NCBI GenBank assembly: GCA_019915015.1
Contig: JAHBBC010000073.1
Span: forward strand, 1 to 55,973
Origin: Auriscalpium vulgare
Taxonomy: Eukaryota; Basidiomycota; Agaricomycetes; Russulales; Auriscalpiaceae
Reading direction: 5' to 3'
DNA: 55,973 bases
Positions 43,167 to 54,329 of the stretch are shown here, one piece after another. The notes under the pieces are model-generated. The model was given only the letters and a program-made list of their open reading frames with translations. It searched no databases and was not told the DNA's origin. Both the position numbers and the translations under genes were made by a program. The number at the start of each line of letters is the position of its first letter. The first letter of the stretch is position 1.

Positions 43167-43851
43167 TAGACATGGAGAAATCTTGCGCGCGAGAGCCTGG
43201 ACCGGGCCAACCTTGGCGCCGTTGATAGATATCGGTACGCATCTCATCCGAAGTCGCACTATATCGGCCGCATCGTGCTCGTGTCCGCCGTGGGCGCGCC
43301 GAGGGACATCATGTGTGCAAGACGTCGTTTCGCCGTGGAAGAACGCGTCACGAACACGCCGTGGTGAGAGAAAGGAGAGCCGCAGTGTATTTATTTAATT
43401 TTATTCTGTGTATCGGGAGACGGACGCGGTATGCCGACCGGCGGTGCGCGAGAAAGAAAGTGCAGGCGGGGCGGGCCTCGGCTGCCCTCGCCATCGTTGA
43501 AGTGGTGGGGGTTGTGTGGGCGACAGGAATTTGTAGGTGGCAGAGGGCCTGGAGCGCCGGTGCGAGGCCCAGACCGCGACAGACCCCGGCGGACCCCGTG
43601 GCGCGGACCCCGGGGACTGTGCTCGACAAGTGTGGTGTCTCCCGTGTGCGCGAGCGGGACGAGACGCAGACGGAGAACGGGGACGGTGGGCGGGGTGCTC
43701 ATGGGCTCGGAGGTGGGTGGACGGCGGTGTGGGCGGGGGGACGGGGGGACGGTGTGCAGCGGGTGCGAAAGTTAGATAAGCGGGGCAGCGAGGGCCGGTG
43801 GGAGGACGCGCTGTTGCAGAGAACGTCTCAACGCCCAGATATTTAATCAGA
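43167..43851. promoter_or_regulatory. Upstream region of SKN7
   Basis: GC-rich, with G-runs (GGGCGGGGGGACGGGGGGACGG near 43731-43752 in part) that could form G-quadruplex on the plus strand. Open frames here are Arg/Gly-rich and taken as chance. No gene recognised. After the Harbinger insertion this is all that separates SKN7 from the transposon. Confidence 0.4.
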
Positions 43852-46800
43852 ATGGACCAGGCCAGCCATTATTCTGGACTTCAGTCGTCGCAGCTCCCGA
43901 GCCGTCAAATGTTCTCATCCTCGCAGCAGCTCCCCCCGCCTCACCAGCTGCACAATCTCGCACCTGCATCCTACTCTAGATCGAACACCCTCCCCCCCAT
44001 TCCAGCCCTGGCGTCCAATCTCAACCAGCGCTATCCCCCAGCCTCCTACCACCCTTCCCTCGCATCCGCATCCACCACCCTCCCCCCTCTGCCCTCCCCC
44101 TCATCATCATCACAGCTCCCATGGCCCTCACATCGCACATCCTCCTCACGCGAAGAGCGCTATCCGTCCCGCGGCGACGATGTCAAGAAGCCCATCCTCC
44201 GCGATCCCCTCCCTCAGCAGCAGTCCTCTCATGAGCCTCCAAAGGACTCAGAGGACAACATGCCGCCCACCTCAGACTTTGTCAAGAAGCTGTACAAGTG
44301 AGTCCGCGCCTTACCCGCCCCCCCGCGCGTTGCCGACCTTCTCCCCAGGATGCTGGAGGACACCTCGTTCCAGCATGTCGTCTCGTGGGGTCCCCACGGC
44401 GACTGCTTCGTCGTCAAAGTGCGTATCTGTCCGCTATTTCACGCGCAGCGCGCTGACCCCGTCCGTGCCACCGGCAGGACATGAACGAGTTCACAAAGTC
44501 CATCCTCCCCCGCATGTTCAAGCACTCAAATTTCGCCTCGTTTGTGCGCCAGCTCAACAAGTACGATTTTCACAAGGTGCGGCTCTATCATACCCTGTCC
44601 TCTCATCCGGCAAGGGCCGACGCGCGTATTGCCCCGCAGGTGAAGAACACAGACGACAGCCAGTTTGGGGAGCATGTACGTATTACGCCTATCTCCATCA
44701 ATCGCATGCTGATCCGTTCTCCTGCCTATCGGTAGAGTTGGACCTTCCGGCACCCTGACTTCCACGCCGACCGCAGGGATGCGCTTGAGAATATCAAGCG
44801 CAAAGTCCCCGCCGCGCGCAAGTCGCTCCCGACACGCGGCACCAATGCCAGTTCACCATCACCATCAACAGCGGGCACGGTTGAGGTACTGCAGGCGCAG
44901 GTTGATCGTCTGATACAGACGCAAGACGACATGACCGCACATATACGCCACCTCGAGAATAATTACCAAAACGTGCTCACCGAAATGGTGAACTTCCAAC
45001 GGAATATGGCGCAGCAGGACGGCCTCATGCAGAATTTGATCAGCTACTTCTTGCAGATGGAGAATGGTCAGTAGTGTTTGCCACGATGGACATTTCCTCT
45101 TCCGCTTGCACTCCCCCCCTCCTCTTTTCTTGTCGGTTCGAAATTGAGCTTTCAGCTCCGTCGGGCGTACTATGTGTTAGCAGAATTCTTGTTCGATTTA
45201 ATTGTCCGTGTATAAATTCGGGGAAGCTGACGATGTTTCCCCCGTTTTCGCTCTGCTCAGGCAAAATGAAAGAAGAACCGCTATCCTCGACATTCGCCCC
45301 GGACGCTAACCCATTTGTCCCCACGCAAGAGGCGCAACGCATGATGGGATCATATCGGGAAAACGACGTTGCTCGTGCATCCTTGTTCCAAATGAACGAA
45401 ATCTCCCGAAGAGCCGAAGTTGCCGGTATGTCATTCAACGCTAATGGCACGGCGAATGCACCCACGCCCTCGACCTCCGCCGCGGCCACCAGCAGCCAAG
45501 CGGGCCCATCTGGCGGCGCCGAGAGCAGTCCAGGCCCGAGCAACCCGCCGCGACCGTCCAGCAGCGCGTCTCGGATTATGGCGGCCGCCGCGGGCCTAAT
45601 GGGCCTACCACCTACAGGCGGTGCAGACGGCGAGCAGCCGCTCAGCCGGCAGGAGGCCCTCGCACGCATCGAGGAGCTCCAGCGGAAGCGCCCGCAGAGC
45701 ACGCAGGTGGGCTCCCTCGACGCCGAGGGCCCGTCCCCCGTCGCGGGGCCGAGCACCAGCACCTCCACGTCCTCCGCCCTGGACACCTTCCTCCTCCCGC
45801 CGAGCAGCTCGTCGCCGCCCGACGGCGCGTCGGTGCTCGCGCAGTACATGCCCGAGGCGCACGAGGGCCTGCAGGTCTTCACGCTCGGGCACCTCATGCC
45901 CAAGTCGAGCGTCGACGACACGAACGGCAACTGGAGCTTCGACCCGAGCACGCTCGGCGACATCCTGCCGATCGCGCTCGGCGGGGGCGGGGGCGTCGAG
46001 GAGCGCGTGGGCGACAGCGAGCTCAGCCCTATCTCCGTCGGCGCGGCGGGCGAGGGCCCCGGCGGGCCCAGTGCGGGCCCGGCGTTCGGGGGCGCGCAAC
46101 CGGGCGCGTCACGCATGATGCGGGTGCGCCGCTCCGCGTTCGTCCCGGGGTGGGCTGTGCCCCCGCGCGTGCTGCTCGTCGAGGACGACGCGGTGAGCCG
46201 CAAGCTGTCGAGCAAGTTCCTGCAGGTGTTCGGGTGCACGATCGACGTGGCGGTGGACGGCGTTGGCGCGGTGAACAAGATGAATCTCGAGAAGTACGAT
46301 TTGGTGTTGATGGTTCGTCGAACTCCCACCGTTGTGAGGGAACAAGCGGCTGATGCTTCTTGATATTGCAGGACATTGTTATGCCGAAGTTGGACGGCGT
46401 GTCCGCGACGTCGCTCATCCGCCAGTTCGACCATATGACGCCCATCATCTCGATGACTAGCAACTCCAAGCCGAACGAGATTATGACATATTATCATTCA
46501 GGTGGGACACATCGCCGCCTTTTCCCACTCATCACGGCCCTAATTTTGCGCAGGTATGAACGATATATTGCCAAAGCCGTTCACGAAGGAGGGCCTCCTG
46601 GACATGCTCGAGGTGCGTTCTCTTCTTAGCGCCCGGACGAGCCCGCACTAATCGCGCGCCACCGTCCTCCAGAAACACCTCATGCACTTGAAGGTCATCC
46701 AGCAGATGGGCAAGTTCCCGCGGACGCTCGGCGCGCCGTCGCCGGGCGGGGCGACCATCGACGAGGACGGCGACAACCTCACCGTGCAGCCGTCGAACGG

Positions 46801-47011
46801 GCTGCTGCTCCCGGACGACGACGGGCGCATCAACCCGCTCGCGGGGCTCGGCCTGTCGGACGCGCAGTACTCGATGATCCTGCAGGGCCTCACGGGCGAC
46901 GCGGGCGGCATGGGCGTGTCCATGGGCCTGAACCCCGGGGAGAAGCGCTCGCTGGACGACGCGGAGGACGAGCGCGACGGCAAGCGCGGGCGCTTCGAAG
47001 TGCTGGACTAG
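43852..47011 (+). CDS. SKN7: SKN7/PRR1-type transcription factor: HSF DNA-binding domain plus response-regulator receiver
   Basis: Start at 43852 ([20 protein letters not shown]); about nine exons; stop at 47011. After a long Ser/Pro/Gln-rich N-terminus comes an HSF-type domain ([69 protein letters not shown]). A coiled coil ([20 protein letters not shown]) follows. After a low-complexity region the receiver domain begins: [20 protein letters not shown] with the acidic pair, [15 protein letters not shown] with the phospho-Asp, the conserved Thr/Ser in SMTSNSK and the Lys in ILPKPF. This is the response regulator of the Sln1-Ypd1 phosphorelay that controls osmotic, oxidative and cell-wall stress genes. 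The N-terminal extension before the DNA-binding domain, longer than in yeast, fits basidiomycete Skn7/Prr1. Introns lie near 44299, 44419, 44577, 44676, 45068, 46312, 46501 and 46612. Confidence 0.94.
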
Positions 47012-47519
47012 GTTGTGTGTTCACCGTTACGGTTGCTGCGATACATGGACGTATATATCTCCCCATCCCCCGCCCCCCCTTCACTCGTCTGCACCTGCTC
47101 CCCACCGCTGTCCGCCTTCCCATCTGCTGTATCATGTAATACATGTGTATGCGCCTACTACATCTCATATTCAATCAACACTACATGTAACTCTACAAGG
47201 CAGTGGAATATAACTCAGCAAATTATGGAAAGCATGGCGCGATCATCGCATCGGTCTCTGAGGTCTTCCTCATGGCGGAGTAAACCATCTGATAGACGGA
47301 GGCCTGGCTTGCGGGGCTGGATCGCAAAGGGCCGCGCTGGCCAGACCCTGGTGTATGACAATGCTAATGCTCTGAGCTCAGGCAAATAGTTCATGCCTTC
47401 GGAGCGGGTCAGGGTAGCTCGCACATCGGAGCATGACGTGTAGTGCAAATTAGCTCCGGACACAGAGATGTATAGCAAGGGCCTGTCCTTTACTCGTACA
47501 TGGGTTTCCCCGCAGCAGG
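47012..47519. other. Intergenic interval between convergent SKN7 and COX16
   Basis: 3' flanks of both genes. CT-rich then AT-rich sequence with no recognised gene. Confidence 0.5.
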
Positions 47520-47977
47520 TTATGATCCGTTCTGAGATGGCGGCTCCTCTGGGGGGACGCCCCACTCTGGTAAGCCCTTCGGCCGCGCGATCCGCTTGGG
47601 CTCCCATTCTTGGTCCTTCGACGCGCTCAGTTTCTAGGGCCCCGTGAGCGGAAGGGCGGGCGTGACGCGGCGGTCGTCACTCACAAAGTACTCCTCCCTG
47701 ATGTCGAACTTCTTCCTGTCCTTGCTCAGGCCGAGCTCTTGCTCGCGAGTGATCTGTGCGCGGATGGTGTCAGCACTTGCGGCCGAACGGCGGGTCGGCG
47801 ACGCACCTGCGAGACCTTCTGGTCGTGCAGGTCATACCGGGTCTGCGTGAACGACTGCATGCCGAATGATGCGCCGACTATGATCAGAAGAAACGGAACC
47901 CCGAACAGGGAGGGGTGTTTCTTCAGCACTCGATGAATTGGAGAAGACCGCAACGAATATGACGGGAACGCGGGCAT
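47520..47977 (-). CDS. COX16: Cytochrome c oxidase assembly protein COX16
   Basis: Three exons, 47977-47807, 47753-47685 and 47615-47520, all phase 0, give 111 residues. The start MPAFPSYSLRSSPIHRVLKK precedes a membrane helix (HPSLFGVPFLLIIVGASFGM), then FTQTRYDLHDQKVSQ and ITREQELGLSKDRKKFDIRE, and the diagnostic tail DQEWEPKRIARPKGLPEWGV. Cox16 is an inner-membrane protein of mitochondria that joins Cox1/Cox2 modules during complex IV assembly. The size and single helix fit the family. Reading through the second intron would give an in-frame alternative end, so the third exon is chosen because of the EWEPKR tail. It lies upstream of a tRNA gene on the same strand. Confidence 0.92.
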
Positions 47978-48266
47978 GATAGCTGTGCCCGGGCACCCTG
48001 GAGAATTCGGTCAGTCACATCTAGGAGTTGCAGAGCATGTGAGAAGCAACGCACGGGTGCCGGAAGATGGGGAGACGAGTAAAGTTCCGAGGACGGAGGT
48101 GTGCGTTGCTCCGGCTGCCGGGCCGCCTCCTTCCGGGCGGAGGATCGCATTACTGGAAGGAAGTTTGCGTTCTGCGTGATCTAATAATACAGCTACGCGA
48201 TGGGAAACTGAGGTCGTTCGTTCCAAGAGGCGACCCCCGGGAGAAAAAACAGATCAACTACAAAAG

Positions 48267-48371
48267 TGATTCGACCCAGGCTCGAACTGAGGACCTTCTG
48301 TGATCCCGAAATTAGGCTGTTGGCCCAACTCGGTGTTAGACAGATGCGATAACCAACTACGCCATCGAACC
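48267..48371 (-). tRNA. tRNA-Val (anticodon AAC) with a 31-nt intron
   Basis: The 5' exon is 48371-48334 and the 3' exon 48302-48267; the intron 48333-48303 lies one base after the anticodon (AAC, 48337-48335), the canonical tRNA intron site. The acceptor stem pairs GGTTCGA with TCGAATC (one G-U pair) with discriminator A. D-arm, anticodon stem (TCTGT/ACAGA) and T-arm (CCTCAGTTCGAGCCTGGG, with GTTCGAGCC) are all present. B-box GTTCGAGCC supports RNA polymerase III transcription. The mature tRNA would be 74 nt. Confidence 0.93.
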
Positions 48372-48484
48372 GATACATGCTCTGAGGTGCCCCAACTACT
48401 AGTCCGCACATGGCTTCCCGACAGTAAAGCCAGGTGCGTTCTTCACACCATCCACGCCAAGTATTGCTTGAATTCAACACTTCC

Positions 48485-48764
48485 TACTTAGTAGACCTAG
48501 CGATGGATATAACCATTCTCGCGGTGTCTTCTATGTACCAGGCAGTCGCCCTAGAACCAAAAACTTCATCTCCTCCTTCCAGATACCCGCCGCGGACAGT
48601 CCACCCTATAACAATATCAGTGGTAGCATCGGACGAGTGACGAATGGGCTCACGGTGATAATGATCACGCAGTCCTCGGTCAGAAATGCACGCTGTATCA
48701 CTCCGCCGACGTTGTCCGTGTCATGAACCGTCGTGGCAATGCATTGCGCAGCAAAAGACTCCAC
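48485..48764 (-). repeat. Truncated copy of the F-box gene 3' end
   Basis: Nearly identical over about 280 bp to 24779-25058, the last codons and 3' flank of the F-box gene, in the same orientation. Similarity stops at AAAAGACTCCAC (48764) and near AGACCTAGCGATGGA (48485 onwards). Differences include one-base indels that shift the frame. It encodes no complete protein and is best seen as a duplicated gene fragment. It lies between the tRNA-Val gene and the helicase remnant. Confidence 0.9.
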
Positions 48765-48852
48765 GTCATATTAGAAGATAGCGAGCCAGGTGGTGATGTA
48801 TTTTGACTAGCAGTTATTCAGAATTTCAATACATAGCCACTGTTCCCGAGCT

Positions 48853-50484
48853 TCAGACGCCAAACCACACGCTGCTCACCATCGCCAATGCTCTCCTAAT
48901 CCTCCTCATCCTCATCCTCACTGGACTCCCATCATCATCTCCGGGGACTGTATTCCCGCCTCTCGCCTTCGCCGCTTTCTCCGCCTCCAGCACGGCTCGA
49001 TGATTAGCCACCCACTGCACCTTGTTCGGGCGTGCGCTGCGCTCGAAGTTCCGAAGCACCTGAAACAGGTCAGCTGCCCATAGCGAGCGCCAGCTCTCCG
49101 TCTTCACGAGCGCATCCGCCAGTGCATCTTCGCCTGTCACCTTTGAAGGATGCATCTTCGATATGTCGGTCATGTTGCGGCTCGATAGGACGAAGTACGA
49201 TGGGTATGTCGGTGGCGCCTTGGACTTGCGCGAGTCCGATGCGAGCCACCGTCGAAGGGCCTTGATAAGTGGGACACAAGTGACTTGCCACATATCGCGA
49301 TATTTATTCGGGACAGCGGGAGGCCGCTTCGCGTTCGTAGACTCGCCTGTGAAAAGCGAGATGTGGAAGTCGTCCTGCATCACATATCCATGGCGATCGC
49401 AGCAGAAGGCGCCGGGAACGACCTCGAGAGCTGCCGCGCACAAGGACTATTAGTAGGGAAAAGGCCTATGATAAGGAATGCACCATCGGGCGCGTCGTCG
49501 GCAGCGTAGGTCGCGAGGTTCTCGTGACGACATCCTGTCGTCACCGCATACTTCTTCACGTCGTCTGGAGTCCGGAGCTCCTTCGCAGTCGGTTTCTCGT
49601 GGATAGAATGGACAGCGTAGGTCTGGTTCGGACGGTTGATCGTCGACTTAAAGGTGACAGGCTCCCTGAGGGCGAGAAGCTTTAGAAGCGCAGACTCGAT
49701 GCGAGGCGGTGCCGTTGCTGTGAGAGCGAGAAGCGGCGCCGCGGGAGGAAGGCTGATACGAATGTCGCCTATATGCGCCCATGCTGGCCGAAAAGCGCGC
49801 GTCATGGTAAAAGAAAGACCCCAGAGCCATGCGAGGTGACACTCGTCGACGATGATGCGAGATATCCGATTGCAGAACCGGCGTTCCTGCATTGCACGGA
49901 AGAGCCCTGTCGGGTGTCCGTCGATTGGCTTTGACTGCTCCGGAGACGTCAGGATGATATTATGTTTGCCTTCTCGTATAGCCTAAAACATCACTTAGTA
50001 TGTAATGCGCGCTCATACATGCCGCGACGTACCCTGCATTGATCAGAATCATCATGCATATCGCTGCTGACAGCGATTGCGTGTATGCCGTCGTATGAGT
50101 TAAGATCATTGACCTTCAAAGCCCGGGAGTTAGCAGGCATTTACTGTGGTCTCAAATCACTACGCACCATGGTTTTCTGAAGACGCTTCAGTGGGGAGAA
50201 GACGAGAGTGATCGCGTCCGGTGGAGGAGTGCCGAGACTACGATCGTCTTGCCGGAGCCCGTCTTTGCATTGCATACGACATCTCTTCCCTCAGCAAAGT
50301 GCACAGCAGGTAGTAGTTGATCTTCACGTAGTCGTATCTTGCCTCTTGACGCGTCGAAAACGGCCGAGAAGATCTGGAGCGCAGTAGTAGGAGCTGTCAC
50401 AGACACAGAGCACAGCGACTCGTAGAAACCCGTCGAGAAGGGCAGAGTGGGGTATATAGCATCGTAGTCGTCGTCGCAGTTCAT
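48853..50484 (-). pseudogene. RecQ-like helicase remnant lacking the second RecA domain
   Basis: Start chosen at 50484 (MNCDDDYDAIYPTLPFSTGF). The first RecA domain is present: Q-motif-like IRLREDQLLPAVHFAEGRD, Walker A NAKTGSGKT, SPLKRLQKTM, TSPEQSKP, Walker B IIVDECHLAWLWG and motif III LLALTATAPP. After INRPNQTYAVHSIHEKP the sequence goes straight to a zinc-binding-like C-terminal region (GCRHENLATYA and CCDRHGYV), with no motifs IV-VI. The C-terminal part (about 49443-48853) is the acidic/basic tail typical of the basidiomycete RecQ-like family. The frame also shifts just after GKT. A helicase without RecA2 cannot translocate, so this is most likely a deletion remnant. It lies immediately left of the hAT element, whose end is 169 bp upstream of this start. 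Confidence 0.65.
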
Positions 50485-51031
50485 TTGGGTATCGTTTGGA
50501 GGCTGACCCCGTGCGCAGTCTGGCGTCACGGAGGCGGGACGACGAGGTGTCGAGGCAAGGCGGGCTAGGCGCCCGCCGCCCGGCCCAGGCCCCAGATACC
50601 GCACGCACGTGACGAAGCTCGACCCCGTGACTTTTCCTCGACTCTCGAGCGTTAGTGTTGCGGGAAAAACCTCTGGCCAGTATCCCCCCGGTAAGGTACC
50701 GGTGGCGCTCCTAGCCGGGGAGGTATCAAACCGGTACCGTACCAGGGAAATAGTCACGTGATGTTTAGTTCCCACGCAGTAGCAGCTCGATTTTCGCGTA
50801 CACACGAGGATTTGGAATGGTTTCAATGCATCAGATGAAGATTTAGCAGTGTATGTATCCATAGCCAAATTGCCAGAGCTTAGCCGTAGGTGCCCCGACC
50901 TGTACGAATTCGCTGCTGCCTGCTACACAAGTGTCATGATTTGTCAGCAGACGCGGCTTTTGCAAGGCTGCCGCAGCACTCGAGCGTACATTGTAACAAC
51001 GCGTACAATACATACTGAAACCTCGGGAGGC

Positions 51032-54000
51032 TTATTGAAACAAGGCATCTGTGCTGAAATCATTGTCCTCTTCATCAGAATCTGGTATGCTCTCGTCCCT
51101 AGCCTGACCTGCACTGACTCCGACAGCAGGGTTCCGACGTGCAGGAAGCTGAGCTTCCTCCGCGAGGACATCAGATAAAATTGCAGACCTCAGGTTGATG
51201 TGAGGCATCTTGATGAAAGCATTGGCAGGTTCGTACGGTTCTGCCAGGTCTTCACCTTGAACGTCATTGTCGTCATTGTCGTCTTCTTCGTCCGACATCG
51301 GTGCGGGTGCGTTTTCTGAAGAGGGGAATACCTTCTTTTCGATGTTGTAGAACTTGACCGAAGGGAATTGATTAGTGTGCGCGCGCACCTGCTCGAATGG
51401 TTGGAACACTGTGTACTTCAATAAAGAACGGAGGTTGCTTACCTTGCTCTTAGACATGTGGTACTGTCGGACTTGAGTCATTGCAGACATGTTATGCACG
51501 GATAGCCGATTCCTATGCTTTGGAGTAAGCCATGTGAATGTAGAGCCAGTCCGTTCATCGGGCATGGAGTTGACTCGGACGGAATACAGTTTGATAGCGA
51601 GATGCTATTCATGACAGCATCAGTCGGCAGCGCTCGGTGAATCATACGGACACGAACACGTACCGGAAGGATGTGCACATTATCAGAGCCAACACGGCCC
51701 TTCCACCACTTAAGGACCGCCTGCGGAACCGTATCGTCGAGCGGATGATCGAATGGGAACTGGTGTCGAGCATAGGCTAGAGTTTCCCTGTGAAGTTGGG
51801 CTGTAAATGATTTCCCTTTTTTGCCCACTTCAAGAATGCCTTCTTATGGCCATGAACGATCTCTTTCTCTCCGATGTTGGCTAAGAAGCGGACAACGGAC
51901 TCGAAAATTGATGGATGCCGAACACCAATGAGTGTCACCTTCTCGCCTTCCGGTAGCCACAGGTCCGACGTGATAAGATCTGATTGATGCACACATAAGA
52001 CAGCGACGAGATGCAAGCAAAAGAATGGCTCTAACCAGGGTTCAGATATGCTGCAGCAAGGTATGCATTATTAGCTATGTTGCCATCCAGAAAGAGTTGG
52101 CGATGTCGCGCATTGAGGATGCCGCGGATGGCGTTCGCGACCTCAGCGTCAAAATACAGCCTAGGATTTTGAAAGGCGTCCTCTGTTGCACGAATAACAG
52201 CATGCCAGAATATATAGACGTCGGCAGCAGTCGCCTCCAGAGCCTCCAGGCAGGCTAATGCCTTTGTTGCAGGCAAAGTGGCCGCGATGAACTGGGAGAG
52301 ACCAGACTCGAACTTGAATGTCTGGTGATCATCCGGTGCAGGCTGAAAATACTCAGCAATTTCCTGCGAATGTTGTCAGCAAGTCATTTCGTCTAGTCGA
52401 TCCATCAATTGTACCTCATAAAGTCCGTTAGGCGATTCACGGATGACTTTCTTGATCGCAGCTGAGGACCGATGGACAGAGCGAGCAGAGAGCGGGATTG
52501 TTGCGAATCTCGTCTTTCCGATAGCCTCCAGGCCGCGTCCTGTCTTTAGTTTTTCACGAGCTTTCTTGAGGGCTGCATGTCCAGCGTGCGAGGTATGAAA
52601 TAATGTTATTGTCTGCCGCACCACACGGATGATCTGGTTGCGGATTAGATCTGATTAATGCTGGTAGTGTGGACGTTTGCGCACCGGTTTGAAAACATCA
52701 ATGAGATTAATCTCAAGGATTGTGCGATTCAAGTGATGGCAAACATCCGCAAGATTGAGCGCAGTGGGCATGAGGGCCAGAATTGCAATGGAACGCGAGG
52801 CTCGCGTGTTACCCGTGCTATCACATGTCAGGCCGGAAAACCTGGACGGACCGATGGCATTGACAATCTGCGCGAAGTTGTTAGAAATTGCTGAAGTAGT
52901 TAAGTTCCAATGCCCACGCACCGGACTTGCGACATTCTCAACAATCCAAGGTGCAGTGTGCGACTCGGAAGTTGCCTCCCGTGTGTCCATCAAGTATACT
53001 TCACGGTCTGAGGTCGAGACGTGTACAGTCCAGTAGGACTCACGACCTGTCGAAGTTCCGCCGTCATAGGAGAGAGTGAGGTCTTCCTGACCTTGCAGAT
53101 ACTTGAGTTGCTCCCGGCGGACCCACGATGCTTCGTTTACGATGCCTTCATATTCGAGCTTGTCTCTGGTTGAAGGTGCATATGATGGTAAGGCAATCTC
53201 AAGCATCTCCTTCCACTCCGGGCGCGAGACGATATATGTTGGCAAACCGCGACGCATATGAGTTTAAGAATGGCAAGGTCGAGCTTTCTGTGACGCTCGA
53301 GCTTCCCAAGCGCCTTTGCTTGCCGAAAGAACGCATGTGTCGCGGCGCCTGCATCTTGCTTCTCCCCATCTTGTCCAATTCCATCTTGAGCTCCTAGTTC
53401 CTTCGCAACCATCATGGATCCTTTCGAATTGGTGAGCTCCTGGACCTGCGCAGACAGTGCCTTTCCAGCTGAATGTATGTGCACTTTCTCCCGCAGCTCT
53501 GAGGACAGCTTGGGGCAGTCCTTTGCATGACGAACGACTCGGATCAACGCTCGATGTCGGAAAGTATGATGGCAAGGGTTATCAGGACCTCCGACACAGC
53601 GCCAGAGCAGCGTAGTTGGATTGTCGCGGCGATAGCAAGCCTCGGTGAGAGCGTCCATCAGAGGATCCGGCGGCCGTCCTCCCCGGCGCGCATCCTTCTT
53701 CGGCTGCACCCATTTGACAAGGTCACCAGGGTTAAGCTCAATCTCCATGTCGCTCCCATCTTCTTCCCCCATCTCGTTCACATACGGAGCTGCGCCGTCC
53801 GCAACTCCTTCGGCATCTGATTTCTGTTCATCGAGCTGCTGGTCTTGCAGTACCGGTGAACTACTAGGCTGCTTGTGCGTAGCGACTGTGTTTCCGCCCG
53901 AACGCTTTGCAACCTGTAAGCAAAGCTTCTGTTACTTACTGCTGTCGCGCGCTGACAACCTCTTTGGGCACTTACAGTTGACGTTCCAGCAATATGCAGA

Positions 54001-54060
54001 TTCAACGGCGCCGGTTTGAAGACCTCGTCCCACTGCTGCTTGCTCCCCGCATTGCCGGAA
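51032..54060 (-). CDS. hAT-family transposase (BED-like finger, DUF659-type core, C-terminal dimerisation region)
   Basis: A multi-exon gene; the 3' end is at 51032. In order: an N-terminal part (QQWDEVFKPAPLNLHIAGT, RSGGNTV) of uncertain start; a BED-like zinc finger in LLWRCVGGPDNPCHHTF...CPKL; a DUF659-like core (LPTYIVSRPEWKEMLEIALP, LSYDGGTS, SRFSGLTCDSTGNT and the CxxH-type NLADVCHHLNRTI); a long helical insertion; and the hAT dimerisation region (AVLKWWKGRV, LAIKLYSVRVNSMPDERTGS, RNRLSVHNMSAM), followed by an acidic tail. The Asp residues in YDGG and CDST fit the catalytic positions. Exons join through short introns (for example near 53264, 52640, 52410, 51985 and 51600). The frame looks largely intact. 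It is directly downstream of, and possibly fused to, the Ulp1-like gene: the ORF at 54493-54002 runs from the protease Cys region into the basic linker before the transposase. Confidence 0.75.
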
Positions 54061-54329
54061 CTCTCCGCGGTTCCTTTCCTTTCGAAGCGGCATTTTTCTT
54101 CGTGCGTTTGGCTGGCACGGTGAGTGGCGTGACATTGGTGGCTACACTCAGTCGCCTCTTAACGACGCCTTCTAGACTCAATAACTGCGGCTTCGTGAAC
54201 GCCGATGTGTGCGCACTTGCCCGTATAAGCATGCCAGGCGCTAGCATATTGGACTTGTATTTGAGACTGTCCTGCACTGTCGGTGAGTCGAGTCCGCAAG
54301 TAAGTGAAGCTGAGCGCGCACTGACCATG

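Noticed and set aside
45040..46497. A 485-codon minus-strand frame
   Set aside because: It is antisense to the SKN7 low-complexity and receiver exons, which have clear domains on the plus strand.
48485..50484. Helitron carrying a helicase and a captured F-box fragment
   Set aside because: The helicase has RecQ, not Pif1/Rep, motifs, and no Helitron terminal TC/CTRR or hairpin was identified.
50653..50672. Confirmed hAT target-site duplication
   Set aside because: The 8 bp left of the element (TCGAGCGT) cannot be matched because only two bases follow the right end inside the window, and they do not match the start of it; element borders may be off by a few bases.
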